Origin: Streptomyces zhihengii
Lineage (GTDB): Bacteria > Actinomycetota > Actinomycetes > Streptomycetales > Streptomycetaceae
DNA: 64,000 nucleotides
Assembly (NCBI RefSeq): GCF_016919245.1
Contig: NZ_JAFEJA010000001.1
Location: forward strand, 4,665,501 to 4,729,500
Direction: 5' to 3'
Shown here: positions 25,472-34,623 of the stretch, piece after piece
Position numbering within the stretch: position 1 is the first letter of the stretch
Layout: each line of letters starts with the position of its first letter
Program-made: the position numbers and the translations under genes
Notes under the pieces: generated by a model
The model's database searches: none
The model's input: the letters and a program-made list of their open reading frames with translations, nothing else
Told to the model about the DNA's origin: nothing

Positions 25472-27067
25472 TCAGCCCTTGCTCACCGCCGTGAGGATCT
25501 CCGGGAGACGGCCGGCCGTCCGCGGCGCGGCGATCCGCAGCCCCGCCCAGGTGATCAGCGCCCCGTACGCGGTGCCCACCGGGAGGATCAGCCACAGCCC
25601 GCCCGAGCCGGAGGCGTGCAGCCACACCGTCAGGACGATCACCGGCGCGCACAGCAGCGCGGAGGCCAGCACGCCGCCGATGATCGACATCCAGGCCAGA
25701 CCGCCCTGCCCCGGCGCCACGTTCTTGTACGCGCTGTCCTGCGGGATCGAGTACGGGAAGAGCGCCGAGGCCACCGCACCGGTCGAGAGCATCGCGCCGA
25801 GCAGGGCGAACGACAGGCCCAGCACCTCGGGCAGGTCCGCCCAGCGGTCCAGCATGCCCGTGGTCACGGCGCACACCAGCGTCATGTACGGCAGGGTGAT
25901 CACCAGCAGCGCCAGGGTGCGCGCGAGCAGTTCCGCGTAGGCGTCCCGGGTCGAGGAGATCGTCAGCGCCACCATCCAGAACGCCGAGGTGTCCTGGCCG
26001 AACTGGTTGTACATCAGCATGCCGAGCATGGCCGCGGCGAAGCAGGCCAGATACACCGAGCCGGTGCCCTGGAGGGCGTTGAACACCGGCACGATCAGAC
26101 CGATCGCCAGCGACGTCACCCAGGCGCCCTTGGTCTTGGGGTCGCGCCACACGTAGCGCAGGAAGCGCATCATGACCGTGCCCGTGCGGCCCTCCGGCAG
26201 CAGCCGGTGCAGCCCGCCGGACGCGGACCCCTCCCGGCTCGGCTCCGACGCCGCCGCGAGCGTCGAGCCGTCGGGTGCCGTCATGAGCTTCGTCAGGCTG
26301 CGCTGCCACCACCACAGCAGCGCACCCAGCGCGGCCGCCGACAGGGCGAACTGGGCCGCCGCCGTCGCCCAGGAGCCGGCCGAGGCCGAGTCCACCGCGC
26401 CGATCGCCGAGGCCGGCGGGATCCAGCGCATCACGTCGGCGGCCGGGTCCAGCGCCGACAGCCCGCCGGACCTGCTGAGGCTCTGCACACCGAAGTTGAC
26501 GAACTGGATGCCCACCGCGATGAGCAGACCGCTGAGCACCGCCAGGTCCCGCCCCTTGCGGGAGGTGAGCAGCCGGATGTTGGCGGCGGCCACCGCCCGC
26601 GCCAGCGCCACGCACACCAGCAGCGTGAGCGGGACGGCGGCCACGGCGAGGGCGGTCGCCGCCGCGCCGCGCGCCGGGGCCAGGGCGGCGCCGACGACGA
26701 GGCAGAGCGTGAACAGCGGACCGATGCCCACCACCGAAGCGCCGAGCAGCGCCCCCACCAGCGGTGCCGGCCGCAGCGGCAGCATCACCAGCCGCGTCGG
26801 GTCGAGGGTCTCGTCACCGCTGGGGAAGAACAGCGGCAGCACCGCCCAGCCGAGCGCCACGACCCCGGTCAGCAGCACCACGACCGTCGCCGCGTGCTCG
26901 TCGCCGCGCAGCAGGAGCAGGCCGACGAGCTGGGCGGCCGCCAGCAGCACGGCGAACACGACCGAGACGACGAAGACCGCGGTGCGGCCGGACGACTGGC
27001 GCAGCCCGTTGCGCAGCAGCGACAGCTTCAGCCGGACGAAGATGCCGGTCAGCGCCGCGGTGCTCAC
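25472..27067 (-). CDS. ABC transporter integral-membrane (permease) subunit
   Basis: 531 residues with about twelve hydrophobic helices; the N-terminus is cytoplasmic (STAALTGIFVRLKLSLLRNGLRQ) followed by TAVFVVSVVFAVLLAAAQLVGLLLL. A conserved cytoplasmic PSGDETLDPTRLVMLPLRP loop is typical of large actinobacterial exporter permeases of the ABC-2 kind. It pairs with the ATPase gene just upstream: start GTG at 27067 overlaps the ATPase stop (GTGA). Substrate unknown; neighbours give no clue. Confidence 0.85.
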   Translation of the reverse strand: MSTAALTGIFVRLKLSLLRNGLRQSSGRTAVFVVSVVFAVLLAAAQLVGLLLLRGDEHAATVVVLLTGVVALGWAVLPLFFPSGDETLDPTRLVMLPLRPAPLVGALLGASVVGIGPLFTLCLVVGAALAPARGAAATALAVAAVPLTLLVCVALARAVAAANIRLLTSRKGRDLAVLSGLLIAVGIQFVNFGVQSLSRSGGLSALDPAADVMRWIPPASAIGAVDSASAGSWATAAAQFALSAAALGALLWWWQRSLTKLMTAPDGSTLAAASEPSREGSASGGLHRLLPEGRTGTVMMRFLRYVWRDPKTKGAWVTSLAIGLIVPVFNALQGTGSVYLACFAAAMLGMLMYNQFGQDTSAFWMVALTISSTRDAYAELLARTLALLVITLPYMTLVCAVTTGMLDRWADLPEVLGLSFALLGAMLSTGAVASALFPYSIPQDSAYKNVAPGQGGLAWMSIIGGVLASALLCAPVIVLTVWLHASGSGGLWLILPVGTAYGALITWAGLRIAAPRTAGRLPEILTAVSKG

Positions 27068-27876
27068 CGCGCACCGCCGCCGAGCCAGTCCAGCGACTCG
27101 CCGGAATCCCGTCCCTGCGCCCCGACCAGTTCGAGGAAGGCGCTCTGCAGCGTCGGCGCCGTGCCCCGCACCTCCGCGAGGGTGCCCTGGGCCCGGATGC
27201 GGCCCGCGGCCATCACCGCGACCCAGTCGCACAGCGACTCGACGAGCTCCATCACATGGCTGGAGAACACCACGGTCGCGCCCGAGCCGGTGTAGCGCTC
27301 CAGCACCCCGCGGATGGTCTGCGCGGAGACCGGGTCGACGCCCTCGAACGGCTCGTCCAGGAAGAGCACTTCGGGGTTGTGCAGCAGCGCGGCGGCCAGG
27401 CCGATCTTCTTGCGCATGCCGGTCGAGTAGTCGACGACCAGCTTGTGCTGGGAGCCCGCGAGGTCGAGGACGTCCAGGAGCTGGGTGGCGCGCTTGTCCA
27501 CCTCGTCACCGGGCAGACCGCGCAAGCGGCCGTTGTAGGCGAGCAGTTCCCGGCCGGACAGCCGCTCGAACAGCCGCAGGCCCTCCGGCAGCACGCCGAT
27601 ACGGGACTTGACCCGGACCGGGTCGCCCCAGACGTCGTGCCCGGCCACCAGCACCCGCCCCTGGTCGGGCCGCAGCAGGCCGGTGACCATGGAGAGCGTG
27701 GTCGTCTTGCCCGCCCCGTTGGGGCCGACGAGGCCGATGAACTTCCCCGCGGGAAGCGCCAGATCGATCCCGGCGACCGCGATCTGCTCGCCGAAGCGCT
27801 TCCACAGCCCTTCCACCTGGACGGCGGGCGGCGGCACGGCCGCACCGCCCGCCGCGTCGACGCTCTGCTCCGGCAT
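27064..27876 (-). CDS. ABC transporter ATP-binding protein
   Basis: 270 residues. Walker A GPNGAGKTTT, Q-loop region IGVLPEGLRLFERL, a degenerate signature STGMRKKIGLA, Walker B VLFLDEPFEGVD and the H-loop FSSHVMELVE are all present. Drug- or lipid-exporter class ATPase partnered with the twelve-helix permease downstream. ATG 27876 follows GGGAGG by seven bases; the longer reading to 27963 is unlikely. Confidence 0.93.
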   Translation of the reverse strand: MPEQSVDAAGGAAVPPPAVQVEGLWKRFGEQIAVAGIDLALPAGKFIGLVGPNGAGKTTTLSMVTGLLRPDQGRVLVAGHDVWGDPVRVKSRIGVLPEGLRLFERLSGRELLAYNGRLRGLPGDEVDKRATQLLDVLDLAGSQHKLVVDYSTGMRKKIGLAAALLHNPEVLFLDEPFEGVDPVSAQTIRGVLERYTGSGATVVFSSHVMELVESLCDWVAVMAAGRIRAQGTLAEVRGTAPTLQSAFLELVGAQGRDSGESLDWLGGGAR

Positions 27877-28081
27877 GGTCGTGCCTCCCGTGTTCCCCGT
27901 CGTGGTCGGGAACAGCCTACGAAAGGCCCGGGCCCGGCGGGCAGGTGCCGACCGGGCAGTCACCGCTGGTCAGCGTTGCCGGGATCCGGCGGAGCACGGC
28001 GCCGAATCGCCCGGCCGCGCGTCACCGCACCGGGTGCCGTCGGCAGCCGCCGTCACGGGAGCGGCCCCGAACGCGGGGGCG

Positions 28082-28759
28082 TCACCGCGCCCGGACGCGG
28101 GCCGCGGCGGCCTCCCGGCCGCAGGCGTACGCCAGCGGGCTGATCAGCTCCTCGGCGTCGGGCAGCCAGCGGTTGGCGGGGGTGGGCCTGCGCGCCCACT
28201 GGACGGCGCCCCGGCCGCCGATCCGGGTCGGCGGGGCGGCCACCCAGTGGCCCTCGCCCCGGGTGACCAGATCGATGGCCGACGGCATCCACCCGAGGTC
28301 GCGGATGAGTTCGGGGGCCTTGAGGGAGGCGCCGGGAAGGACGAAGAAGAGCATCCGGCGGTCGGGGGTGAACGTCACCGGGCCCAGCGGCAGTTCCATG
28401 CGCTCCAGTCGCGCCAGCGCCAGGAAGCCCGCCGACTCCGAGACCTCCAGCGCGTCGAAGGTGCGCCCGGTCGGCAGCAGGATCGACGACCTGGGCTGCT
28501 TCGACCACAGCCGGCGGGCCGCCGAACCGCTGCCGGTCGCCTGGTTCGCCCAGTCGCCCGGGCCGGGGTGCGCGCCGGGCGAGGCGCAGCCGGTGTCGCC
28601 GCAGGAGCAGCGCTCCGTGCCGTCCACGGGCTCCAGCCAGGTGCCGGGAAAGACGTCCCAGTGCCGCTCGTCGGCGTACCGCACGGCCGCGTCCAGCAGT
28701 TGTTCGCCGCGCTGCCCGGGGATCTGAGCGGCTTCCGTGACTCCCATGGTCTCATCCAC
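28082..28759 (-). CDS. Prim-pol N-terminal domain protein
   Basis: 225 residues. It matches the bifunctional DNA primase/polymerase N-terminal domain found in actinobacterial and plasmid replication proteins: AAVRYADERHWDVFPGTWLE, a CSCGDTGCASPGAHP Cys/His cluster, and the late segment ALEVSESAGFLALARLERM and HWVAAPPTRI. No helicase domain follows, so it is a stand-alone prim-pol-like protein, a type common in Streptomyces chromosomes with unknown role. Start GTG 28759 or ATG 28747; ribosome sites are weak for both. Confidence 0.75.
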   Translation of the reverse strand: MDETMGVTEAAQIPGQRGEQLLDAAVRYADERHWDVFPGTWLEPVDGTERCSCGDTGCASPGAHPGPGDWANQATGSGSAARRLWSKQPRSSILLPTGRTFDALEVSESAGFLALARLERMELPLGPVTFTPDRRMLFFVLPGASLKAPELIRDLGWMPSAIDLVTRGEGHWVAAPPTRIGGRGAVQWARRPTPANRWLPDAEELISPLAYACGREAAAARVRAR

Positions 28760-28988
28760 GACACACTCAACTACCGCCGCAACCTCGGGTTACGGCCCGC
28801 CCCGTGCCCGTGTTCGGCGCATCGATCCTGCATATGGGGCGCACGGGTGCACGGCCGGGGGCGCGCGTGGGGCCGTGCCGTCGGGGGCGGGTAGCCAAGG
28901 CGGGGGGCGGGCACCGGAGGGCCGTCAGGTCACCCGGCCCAAAAGGAACCAACCCGACCAACTCTGCATTTCCCGTATATCAGCCGGG

Positions 28989-29040
28989 CAGTGAACAGTG
29001 ATCGGTGATCAGTGACCAGTGATCGCCGGACCAGTGACCG
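28989..29040. repeat. CAGTGATC-type short repeats before regulator gene
   Basis: Six close copies of GTGA(T/C)C-type heptamers (CAGTGAA, CAGTGATC, GGTGATC, AGTGACC, CAGTGATC, CAGTGACC) are packed into 52 bases directly upstream of the Nsd-like regulator gene. GATCA...TGATC dyads arise from overlap. They may be its operator. The rest of 28760-28980 shows no gene. Confidence 0.5.
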
Positions 29041-29074
29041 ACAGAACGATCACCGCGGCATCAGGGGGTAGTCC

Positions 29075-30457
29075 ATGGCAGCCAGGCCTCTCGTCGCCCG
29101 ACAGCCGAACGAACGGCTGCAGGCGCTCATCCAGGAAGCCGGGTGCTCCAACGCCGGGCTCGCACGCCGGGTCAACATGGTCGGCGCGGAGCGCGGCCTC
29201 GACCTGCGGTACGACAAGACGTCCGTCGCCCGCTGGCTGCGCGGCCAGCAGCCGCGCGGCCGGGCGCCCGGCATCATCGCCGAGGCGCTGGGCCGCAAGC
29301 TCGGGCGCACCGTCACGATCGACGAGATCGGCATGGCGAACGGGAAGAACCTGGCCACCGGGGTCGGGCTCCAGTTCTCGCCGACCGTCCCCGGGGCGAT
29401 CGAGCAGGTCTGCGAGCTCTGGCGGTCGGACGTGGGCCGCCGGGACTTCCTGTCCGGCTCCGCCGTCGCCGCGTCCGCGCTCGTGGAGCCGAGCCGCGAC
29501 TGGCTGATCACCGGCGCCGACGCGCAGGTCGCGCGGACGGCGGGGGCGCGGGTGGGCGCCTCGGACGTCGAGGCGGTCCGCGCGATGACCGCCGCGCTCA
29601 CCGAGCTCGACCACCGCTTCGGCAGCGGACATGTGCGGCCGGTGCTCGTCCACTACCTCAACAGCGTGGTCTCCGGCCTGCTGTCGGGGTCCTACCGGGA
29701 GGCGGTGGGCCGCGAACTCTTCGCCGCCGTCGCCCGGCTGACCGAACTGGCCGGCTACATGGCGGTCGACACCGGGCAGCCGGGGCTCGCCCAGCGCTAC
29801 TACATCCAGGCACTGCGGCTCGCGCAGGCCGCGGGCGACCGGGCGTACGGGGGCTATGTGCTCGCCGCCTCCATGAGCCACCTCGCCGCCGAACTCGGCA
29901 ACCCGCGCGAGATCGCCCAGCTCGCCCGCGCGGCCCAGGAGGGCGCCCGCGGCCGGGTGACGCCCCGCGCGGAGGCCATGTTCCACGCGGCGGAGGCCCG
30001 GGGCCACGCCCTGCTCGGCGACGCCCGCACCTGTCATGACGCCGTGTCGCGCGCGGTCGCCGCGCTGGACCGGGCCGAGCCGGAGTCCGGTGACGACCCG
30101 GCGTGGATCGCCCACTTCGACCACGCCTACCTCGCCGACGAACTGGCGCACTGTCACCGCGATCTGGGCGAGGCCGAGGAGGCCGCCCGGCAGGCCGGGG
30201 AGGCGCTGGCGGGGCATCCGGCGTCCCGGGCGCGGCGCCGCGCGATCGGTCTGGTGCTGCTCGCGTCGGCACAGGTCCAGCAGCGTGAGGTGGAACACGC
30301 CTGCCACACGGCGACGCGCGCCGTGGAGCTGCTGGACACCCTGCGCTCCAGCCGGGGCGCGGAGTATCTCGACGACCTCCGGCAGCGGCTGGAGCCGTAC
30401 GCGGAGGAGCCCCCGGTCCGCGACTTCTCCGCCCGGCTCGACCTGCGGGCGGCGTGA
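29075..30457 (+). CDS. NsdA/NsdB-like DNA-binding regulator with TPR region
   Basis: 460 residues. The N-terminal 90 residues hold an unusual HTH (NERLQALIQEAGCSNAGLARRVN, then YDKTSVARWLRGQQPRGRAPGIIAEALG) shared by the Streptomyces Nsd-type developmental regulators. GRRDFLSGSAVAASAL (about 129-144) looks like a twin-arginine signal but is internal and common in this family. The rest is helical TPR-like repeats (AGYMAVDTGQPGLAQRYYIQALRLA and others). Family members repress differentiation and antibiotic production; the role here is inference. ATG 29075 follows AGGGGGTAG. Repeats upstream may be autoregulatory. Confidence 0.75.
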   Translation: MAARPLVARQPNERLQALIQEAGCSNAGLARRVNMVGAERGLDLRYDKTSVARWLRGQQPRGRAPGIIAEALGRKLGRTVTIDEIGMANGKNLATGVGLQFSPTVPGAIEQVCELWRSDVGRRDFLSGSAVAASALVEPSRDWLITGADAQVARTAGARVGASDVEAVRAMTAALTELDHRFGSGHVRPVLVHYLNSVVSGLLSGSYREAVGRELFAAVARLTELAGYMAVDTGQPGLAQRYYIQALRLAQAAGDRAYGGYVLAASMSHLAAELGNPREIAQLARAAQEGARGRVTPRAEAMFHAAEARGHALLGDARTCHDAVSRAVAALDRAEPESGDDPAWIAHFDHAYLADELAHCHRDLGEAEEAARQAGEALAGHPASRARRRAIGLVLLASAQVQQREVEHACHTATRAVELLDTLRSSRGAEYLDDLRQRLEPYAEEPPVRDFSARLDLRAA

Positions 30458-30611
30458 GGGGCGGGCCGGCGGCGGGGCCGCGCGGACGCCGTCCCCCTCA
30501 ACTGCGTTCTGTGTCCGCATCTTGTCACTGCTGTGGCACGTGTGTGCGGAGGACTTCGGGCACCCGGTAGCGTGAACCGACGATTCCGTAGGTCCACATG
30601 TAGGAGTCCCG

Positions 30612-32591
30612 GTGACGCACAGCGGACAGGGTGACGAGCAACGGCCCCCGGCCGCGCGGCCCGCGCACGAAGGCGTCGTGCTGCCCGCCGACGGCAGTGA
30701 GCCCCTCATACCCGGAACCCAGGGTGCGCAGGCGACCCCGGCGGGCGGACAGCCGTGGGGCGCGCCCTGGGGCCCCCAGCAGCCGGGCGGGCAGCAGCCC
30801 CCGGCGGCACCCGGCCACGGCGGGCAGCAGCAGCCGCCCGCCGCCTACGGCTACCCGGCTCCCGGGGCGCCGGACGCCCCCGCGGCACCCGGTTACGGCT
30901 ACCCGGCCCCGGCGGGCCCCGGCGGGTACGGCGCCTACGGCGACCACGGCACGGGTGCCCCCGCGGGCACCGGCGGCTACGGCTACCCGGCGCCCGCGCA
31001 GGCCGGCGGGTACGGGGAGCAGCCCCCGGCGGTCAGCGGTTACGGCGCCCCGCAGCAACCCCAGGCGGGCGCCGGTTACGGCGCCCCGCAGGGCCTCCCG
31101 GCGGAGTCCGGCTACGACGGCCGGCAGCAGCCCGGTCACGGCTACCCGGGCGGGCCCGCCCCCCAGGGCCACGGCCACCCCGGCGCGGCCCTGCCCCCGC
31201 AGCAGACCGCGCCCGGCGGCGCCTACGAGGACCGGACCCGGATGCTGCCGCCCCAGGGCGGCTACCCCGTCCCGGGTGGTCAGGTTCCCGGTGGGTCGGC
31301 GGACGCGACGCAGTACATCGCTCCCGTCCCCGGCGGTCAGGCTCCCGGTGGGTCGGCGGACGCGACGCAGTACATCGCTCCCGTCCCGGGTGGTCAGGTC
31401 CCCGGTGGGTCGGCGGACGCGACGCAGTACATCGCTCCCGTCCCGGGTGGTCAGGTCCCCGGTGGGTCGGCGGACGCGACGCAGTACATCGCTCCCGTCC
31501 CGGGTGGTCAGGTCCCCGGTGGGTCGGCGGACGCGACGCAGTACATCGCCCCCGTCCCGGGCGGTCCCGGCCCCGGCGCCCTGCCGCCGGAGGCGCCCGC
31601 CGAGTCGACCACGTTCCTCGGGACCGGACCGCTCGGCCAGGGCGGCGCCCCCGCGGGCGGCGTGCCCGGCGGCGACGCGGACGCCACGCAGTACATCGCG
31701 CCCGTGCCGCCCGAGCCCGCCGCGGCTCCCTTCGGCATCCGGCCCGGCGCCCCCGGCGACCGGCAGCCGCCCGCCGAGTTCGACAGCCTCTTCCGCTCGG
31801 ACGCGCCCCCCTCGCACGGCGGCGTCGCCGACTCGACGCAGCAGATGCCGCGCTTCGCGGGACAGGGCCCCGGCCGCCCCGGCGCCGACGCGCCCCACGG
31901 GGGCTTCCAGGAGCCGGGCCGGCCGCACTCCTCCTACGACGACGAACCGCCCGCCCGGCGGCGCTCCCTGGTGCCCGTGGTCGCCGCGCTCGTCGTCGGC
32001 TGCGCCGTGCTCGGACTCGGCGTCAGCGCCGTGGTCTTCGGCGGCGGGGACGACAAGAAGTCCGAGACCCCCGACAAGAACGTGGCCGGCACCTCCGCCG
32101 CGCCGACCCCGAGTGCCTCCGAGGAGCCGGAGAACCCGGCGAAGCCGCAGGCCGAGGCGCTGGACAAGCTGCTGGCCGACAGCAACGACAGCCGTGCCGC
32201 GGTGATCCGTTCGGTCGAGAACATCAAGACCTGCAAGAACCTGGACGCGGCCGTCAAGGACCTCAAGGACGCCGCCGCCCAGCGCCGCAGCCTGGTGACC
32301 AGGCTCGGCGAACTCGAACTGGACAAGCTGCCGAAGCACGCCGAGCTGAACTCGGCCCTGAAGAAGGCGTGGCAGGCGTCGGCGTCCGCCGACGACCACT
32401 ACGCGGCCTGGGCGCAGCAGGCCAAGAGCAAGAAGGTCTGCAAGGACGGCAAGGCCCGCTCCACCTCGCACACCGCCCAGGGCAACAAGGCCAGCGGCGA
32501 CGCGACCAGGGCCAAGAACCAGGCCGCGGGGATGTGGAACGCCATCGCCCGCGACCACGGCCTCACCGAGCGGCGCAGCGAGCAGCTCTGA
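30612..32591 (+). CDS. Gly/Pro/Gln/Tyr-rich single-pass membrane protein with tandem repeats
   Basis: 659 residues. Residues 1-445 are low-complexity, cytoplasmic by topology, rich in GYGYPAP and PQQP-like motifs and with five exact-length 19-residue repeats (PVPGGQVPGGSADATQYIA) at about 219-313. One helix (SLVPVVAALVVGCAVLGLGVS, about 455-480) leads to an extracellular Lys/Ala-rich helical domain with two Cys (KTCKN, KVCKD). No enzyme motif. The TQYI/TQQM peptides recall Thr-containing cytoplasmic tails phosphorylated by Ser/Thr kinases. GTG 30612 follows AGGAG. Role unknown, probably envelope-related. Confidence 0.75.
   Translation: MTHSGQGDEQRPPAARPAHEGVVLPADGSEPLIPGTQGAQATPAGGQPWGAPWGPQQPGGQQPPAAPGHGGQQQPPAAYGYPAPGAPDAPAAPGYGYPAPAGPGGYGAYGDHGTGAPAGTGGYGYPAPAQAGGYGEQPPAVSGYGAPQQPQAGAGYGAPQGLPAESGYDGRQQPGHGYPGGPAPQGHGHPGAALPPQQTAPGGAYEDRTRMLPPQGGYPVPGGQVPGGSADATQYIAPVPGGQAPGGSADATQYIAPVPGGQVPGGSADATQYIAPVPGGQVPGGSADATQYIAPVPGGQVPGGSADATQYIAPVPGGPGPGALPPEAPAESTTFLGTGPLGQGGAPAGGVPGGDADATQYIAPVPPEPAAAPFGIRPGAPGDRQPPAEFDSLFRSDAPPSHGGVADSTQQMPRFAGQGPGRPGADAPHGGFQEPGRPHSSYDDEPPARRRSLVPVVAALVVGCAVLGLGVSAVVFGGGDDKKSETPDKNVAGTSAAPTPSASEEPENPAKPQAEALDKLLADSNDSRAAVIRSVENIKTCKNLDAAVKDLKDAAAQRRSLVTRLGELELDKLPKHAELNSALKKAWQASASADDHYAAWAQQAKSKKVCKDGKARSTSHTAQGNKASGDATRAKNQAAGMWNAIARDHGLTERRSEQL
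31266..31550 (+). repeat. Five in-frame 57-bp tandem repeats
   Basis: Units at 31266, 31323, 31380, 31437 and 31494, each 57 bp and over 90% alike at DNA level (units 3 and 4 identical by eye). They encode PVPGGQVPGGSADATQYIA. A decayed copy (DADATQYIAPV) recurs near 31675. DNA-level identity means recent expansion or homogenisation. Confidence 0.9.
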
Positions 32592-32614
32592 TCCGGCCGC
32601 CCGGGGCGGACGCC

Positions 32615-33928
32615 TCACGACGCGGCGGCCAGCGTCTGCGACACGTCGACGAAGTCCTTGTGCTGGGCCACCAGCCGGCCGTCCCGCACGACCTGGAAGG
32701 TCACGCTGCTGTTGACGATGCGCGGATAGTTGGGCGCGCCGAGCATGTCCTCGTAGCCCCAGCGCAGGTCGGGGGTCAGCCCGTCGGTCGACACCTGGAG
32801 CCCCTGGTCGAGGACGTGGGCGAGGCGGGCCGGGGTGACCGCGTCCCGGCCGAGCGCGCGGACCGCCTTCTCCAGGACGGTGTACGCGATCCAGGTCGTC
32901 TGCACGCCCGCGTCGGCGGGGTCGAGGGTGTTGTCGCCGAAGGCGTGCTCGGTGATCACCTTGCGCATCGGGTCCCAGCGGCTGTCGCCCGCGTCCGGGT
33001 ACCAGCCGGTGACGTAGGCGCCCTCGAAGGGGCCCCGGCGGCCGCCGGTGCGGTCGACGAGCGGCTGTCCGACGCTGCCCATCACGGACGAGATGCGGAT
33101 CTCCTCCCCGTCGTCGGGCAGCCGCCGGAAGGAGTCGAAGAAGGTCTCGGTGCGGTCGCCCAGGGCGGCGGTGACGCACCCCGGGCGCTCGCCCGGCGCC
33201 GTCGAGCCGGCCGGGTGCTCCGAGGCACGGCTCCGGGCGGAGCCCGCCTGCTCGGTGTAGTCGGTGGCGTCGTCGGCCGCGAGGATGTCGGCGGTCTTCG
33301 CCTCGCTCCGGCCCTTGCGCAGGCCGGAGTTGAGGAGCTGGGACAGGTCGTCGCCGGCCAGGGTGTCGGGCCGGACGAGGGCGACGCCGTCGCAGGAGCC
33401 GGCGAGCTGCTGGCCGTTGCCGGCGAGCAGCGCGGGCTGCCCGCCGTTGACGGGATAGGACAGATAGCTGGTGAACTCCTCCTCGGAGATGCCGAATCCG
33501 CCGATGAAGGGGATGCCGGCGGCCTCCAGCGGCGCCATGAAGGAGCCGTGCTGGCTGTAGGAGCCGACCACCGCGACGGCGTTCTCCTGCACGGCGCGCC
33601 GGGCGCAGGCGGCCGAGCCCTGCGGGGTGTTGTCGCTGTTGCAGGTCAGCACGCGCAGCTCGTGGCCGTCCAGACCGCCGCGGGAGGCGGCCCAGCGCGC
33701 GTAGGCCTTCGCCATCGACGGCATGCCGGGCATGTTGGTGGCCGGGGTGTCCACGGGTGCGAAGGTCATCACCGTGACGGGCTCCCTGGAGCCCCCCGGG
33801 TCTCCAGGGAGGACGCCGCAGCCGGCGACGAGGGACGCTCCCGCCGCCACGGCCGCCGTCCACACGGCGCGGACGCGGAGCACAGCGATCGAGGGGCGGG
33901 AGGAGGAGGAACGACGCCAACCGGTCAT
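32615..33928 (-). CDS. Type-I periplasmic-binding lipoprotein (branched-chain amino-acid-type)
   Basis: 437 residues. A lipoprotein signal ends in the lipobox LVAGC near residue 34. The mature part has the Leu/Ile/Val-receptor fold features: VTVMTFAPVDTPATNMPGM at the start, a first-lobe segment ENAVAVVGSYSQHGSFMAPLEAAGIPFIGG, and a hinge-to-C-lobe region ISSVMGSVGQPLVDRTGG...FEGAYVTGWY. No permease or ATPase genes are adjacent, so it may be an orphan sensor or a component for a distant transporter. An AGGAGGAGG run lies 13 bases before the ATG, rather far; an upstream ATG at 33979 lacks a site. Confidence 0.82.
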   Translation of the reverse strand: MTGWRRSSSSRPSIAVLRVRAVWTAAVAAGASLVAGCGVLPGDPGGSREPVTVMTFAPVDTPATNMPGMPSMAKAYARWAASRGGLDGHELRVLTCNSDNTPQGSAACARRAVQENAVAVVGSYSQHGSFMAPLEAAGIPFIGGFGISEEEFTSYLSYPVNGGQPALLAGNGQQLAGSCDGVALVRPDTLAGDDLSQLLNSGLRKGRSEAKTADILAADDATDYTEQAGSARSRASEHPAGSTAPGERPGCVTAALGDRTETFFDSFRRLPDDGEEIRISSVMGSVGQPLVDRTGGRRGPFEGAYVTGWYPDAGDSRWDPMRKVITEHAFGDNTLDPADAGVQTTWIAYTVLEKAVRALGRDAVTPARLAHVLDQGLQVSTDGLTPDLRWGYEDMLGAPNYPRIVNSSVTFQVVRDGRLVAQHKDFVDVSQTLAAAS

Positions 33929-34050
33929 GGTTCTGCACAGTTCCTCCTCCTGGGGAACGGCACAGTGAGCGTTCTTCAACGCACGGTGACCGGGAGGTGA
34001 ATTGCAGGGGCGGATCCGGGTGATCGAAAAGGGAACGTACGATCGAAGAC

Positions 34051-34548
34051 GTGCAGCAAGGTTCGGTCAACCCTTCCCGTCGCGGCCGTCGCTCCTCCAC
34101 CATGGGCGGCATGCCGCTCAATGACATGCCCTGGTGGCGCTGGCGCAGCAACGTGCGCTCGGCGCTGCACATGCTTTCCGATCCGGTCTTCCACCAGGAG
34201 TGCTGGCTGGCCGGCCGGGAGGGGTACGGCGACATCACGGACGCCGTGTACCGCCTGGTCGAGGACACCTGGCTGGACAACTGGTCGGCGGAGAAGTACG
34301 TCGGGACGATCTTCCGGGACTCCGGCGAGGCCGCCCTGGTGGACGTCGCCGTGCTGCGGGTGCTGCGCATCATGCACCAGGTCGGCCCCGACGCCCCCGT
34401 CTCCGCCTACCTGGAGCACCACGGCTGGCCCGAGGCCGTGCGGGCCGCCCGCGAGGCGCATGTGCGCCTCGCGTCCGCCGACGGCGAGGACCCCGACGCC
34501 CCGCCGCGCTCCCTGGACGTCCTGCGGATCATGACGAACAGCGCGTGA
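34051..34548 (+). CDS. Conserved hypothetical protein
   Basis: 165 residues, no signal peptide or membrane segment. Core MPLNDMPWWRWRSNVRSALHMLSDPVFHQECW...YGDITDAVYRLVEDTWLDNWSAEKYVGTIFRD is Trp/Asp-rich and looks like a conserved soluble domain I do not recognise. The GTG at 34051 has TACGAT just eight bases upstream and no ribosome site, suggesting a leaderless transcript; an ATG at 34102 is the alternative. It precedes purU by 75 bases on the same strand. Confidence 0.65.
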   Translation: MQQGSVNPSRRGRRSSTMGGMPLNDMPWWRWRSNVRSALHMLSDPVFHQECWLAGREGYGDITDAVYRLVEDTWLDNWSAEKYVGTIFRDSGEAALVDVAVLRVLRIMHQVGPDAPVSAYLEHHGWPEAVRAAREAHVRLASADGEDPDAPPRSLDVLRIMTNSA

Positions 34549-34623
34549 CCGCCGCGGGGCCGCCCGCGGTCCGCTGGGTGGACCGTGTTCGGCCCGGCGC
34601 CGGGGTTGTGGCAGGCTACGGGG

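Noticed and set aside
29459..29510. Twin-arginine signal (GRRDFLSG) in the Nsd-like regulator
   Set aside because: It is internal, after the DNA-binding domain, so not an export signal.
30525..34373. Very long minus-strand open frame (over 1200 codons) across the repeat membrane protein gene
   Set aside because: It is antisense to a gene with a good start and to repeats, and its translation is Arg/Gly/Pro filler with no domain; typical artefact of high G+C.
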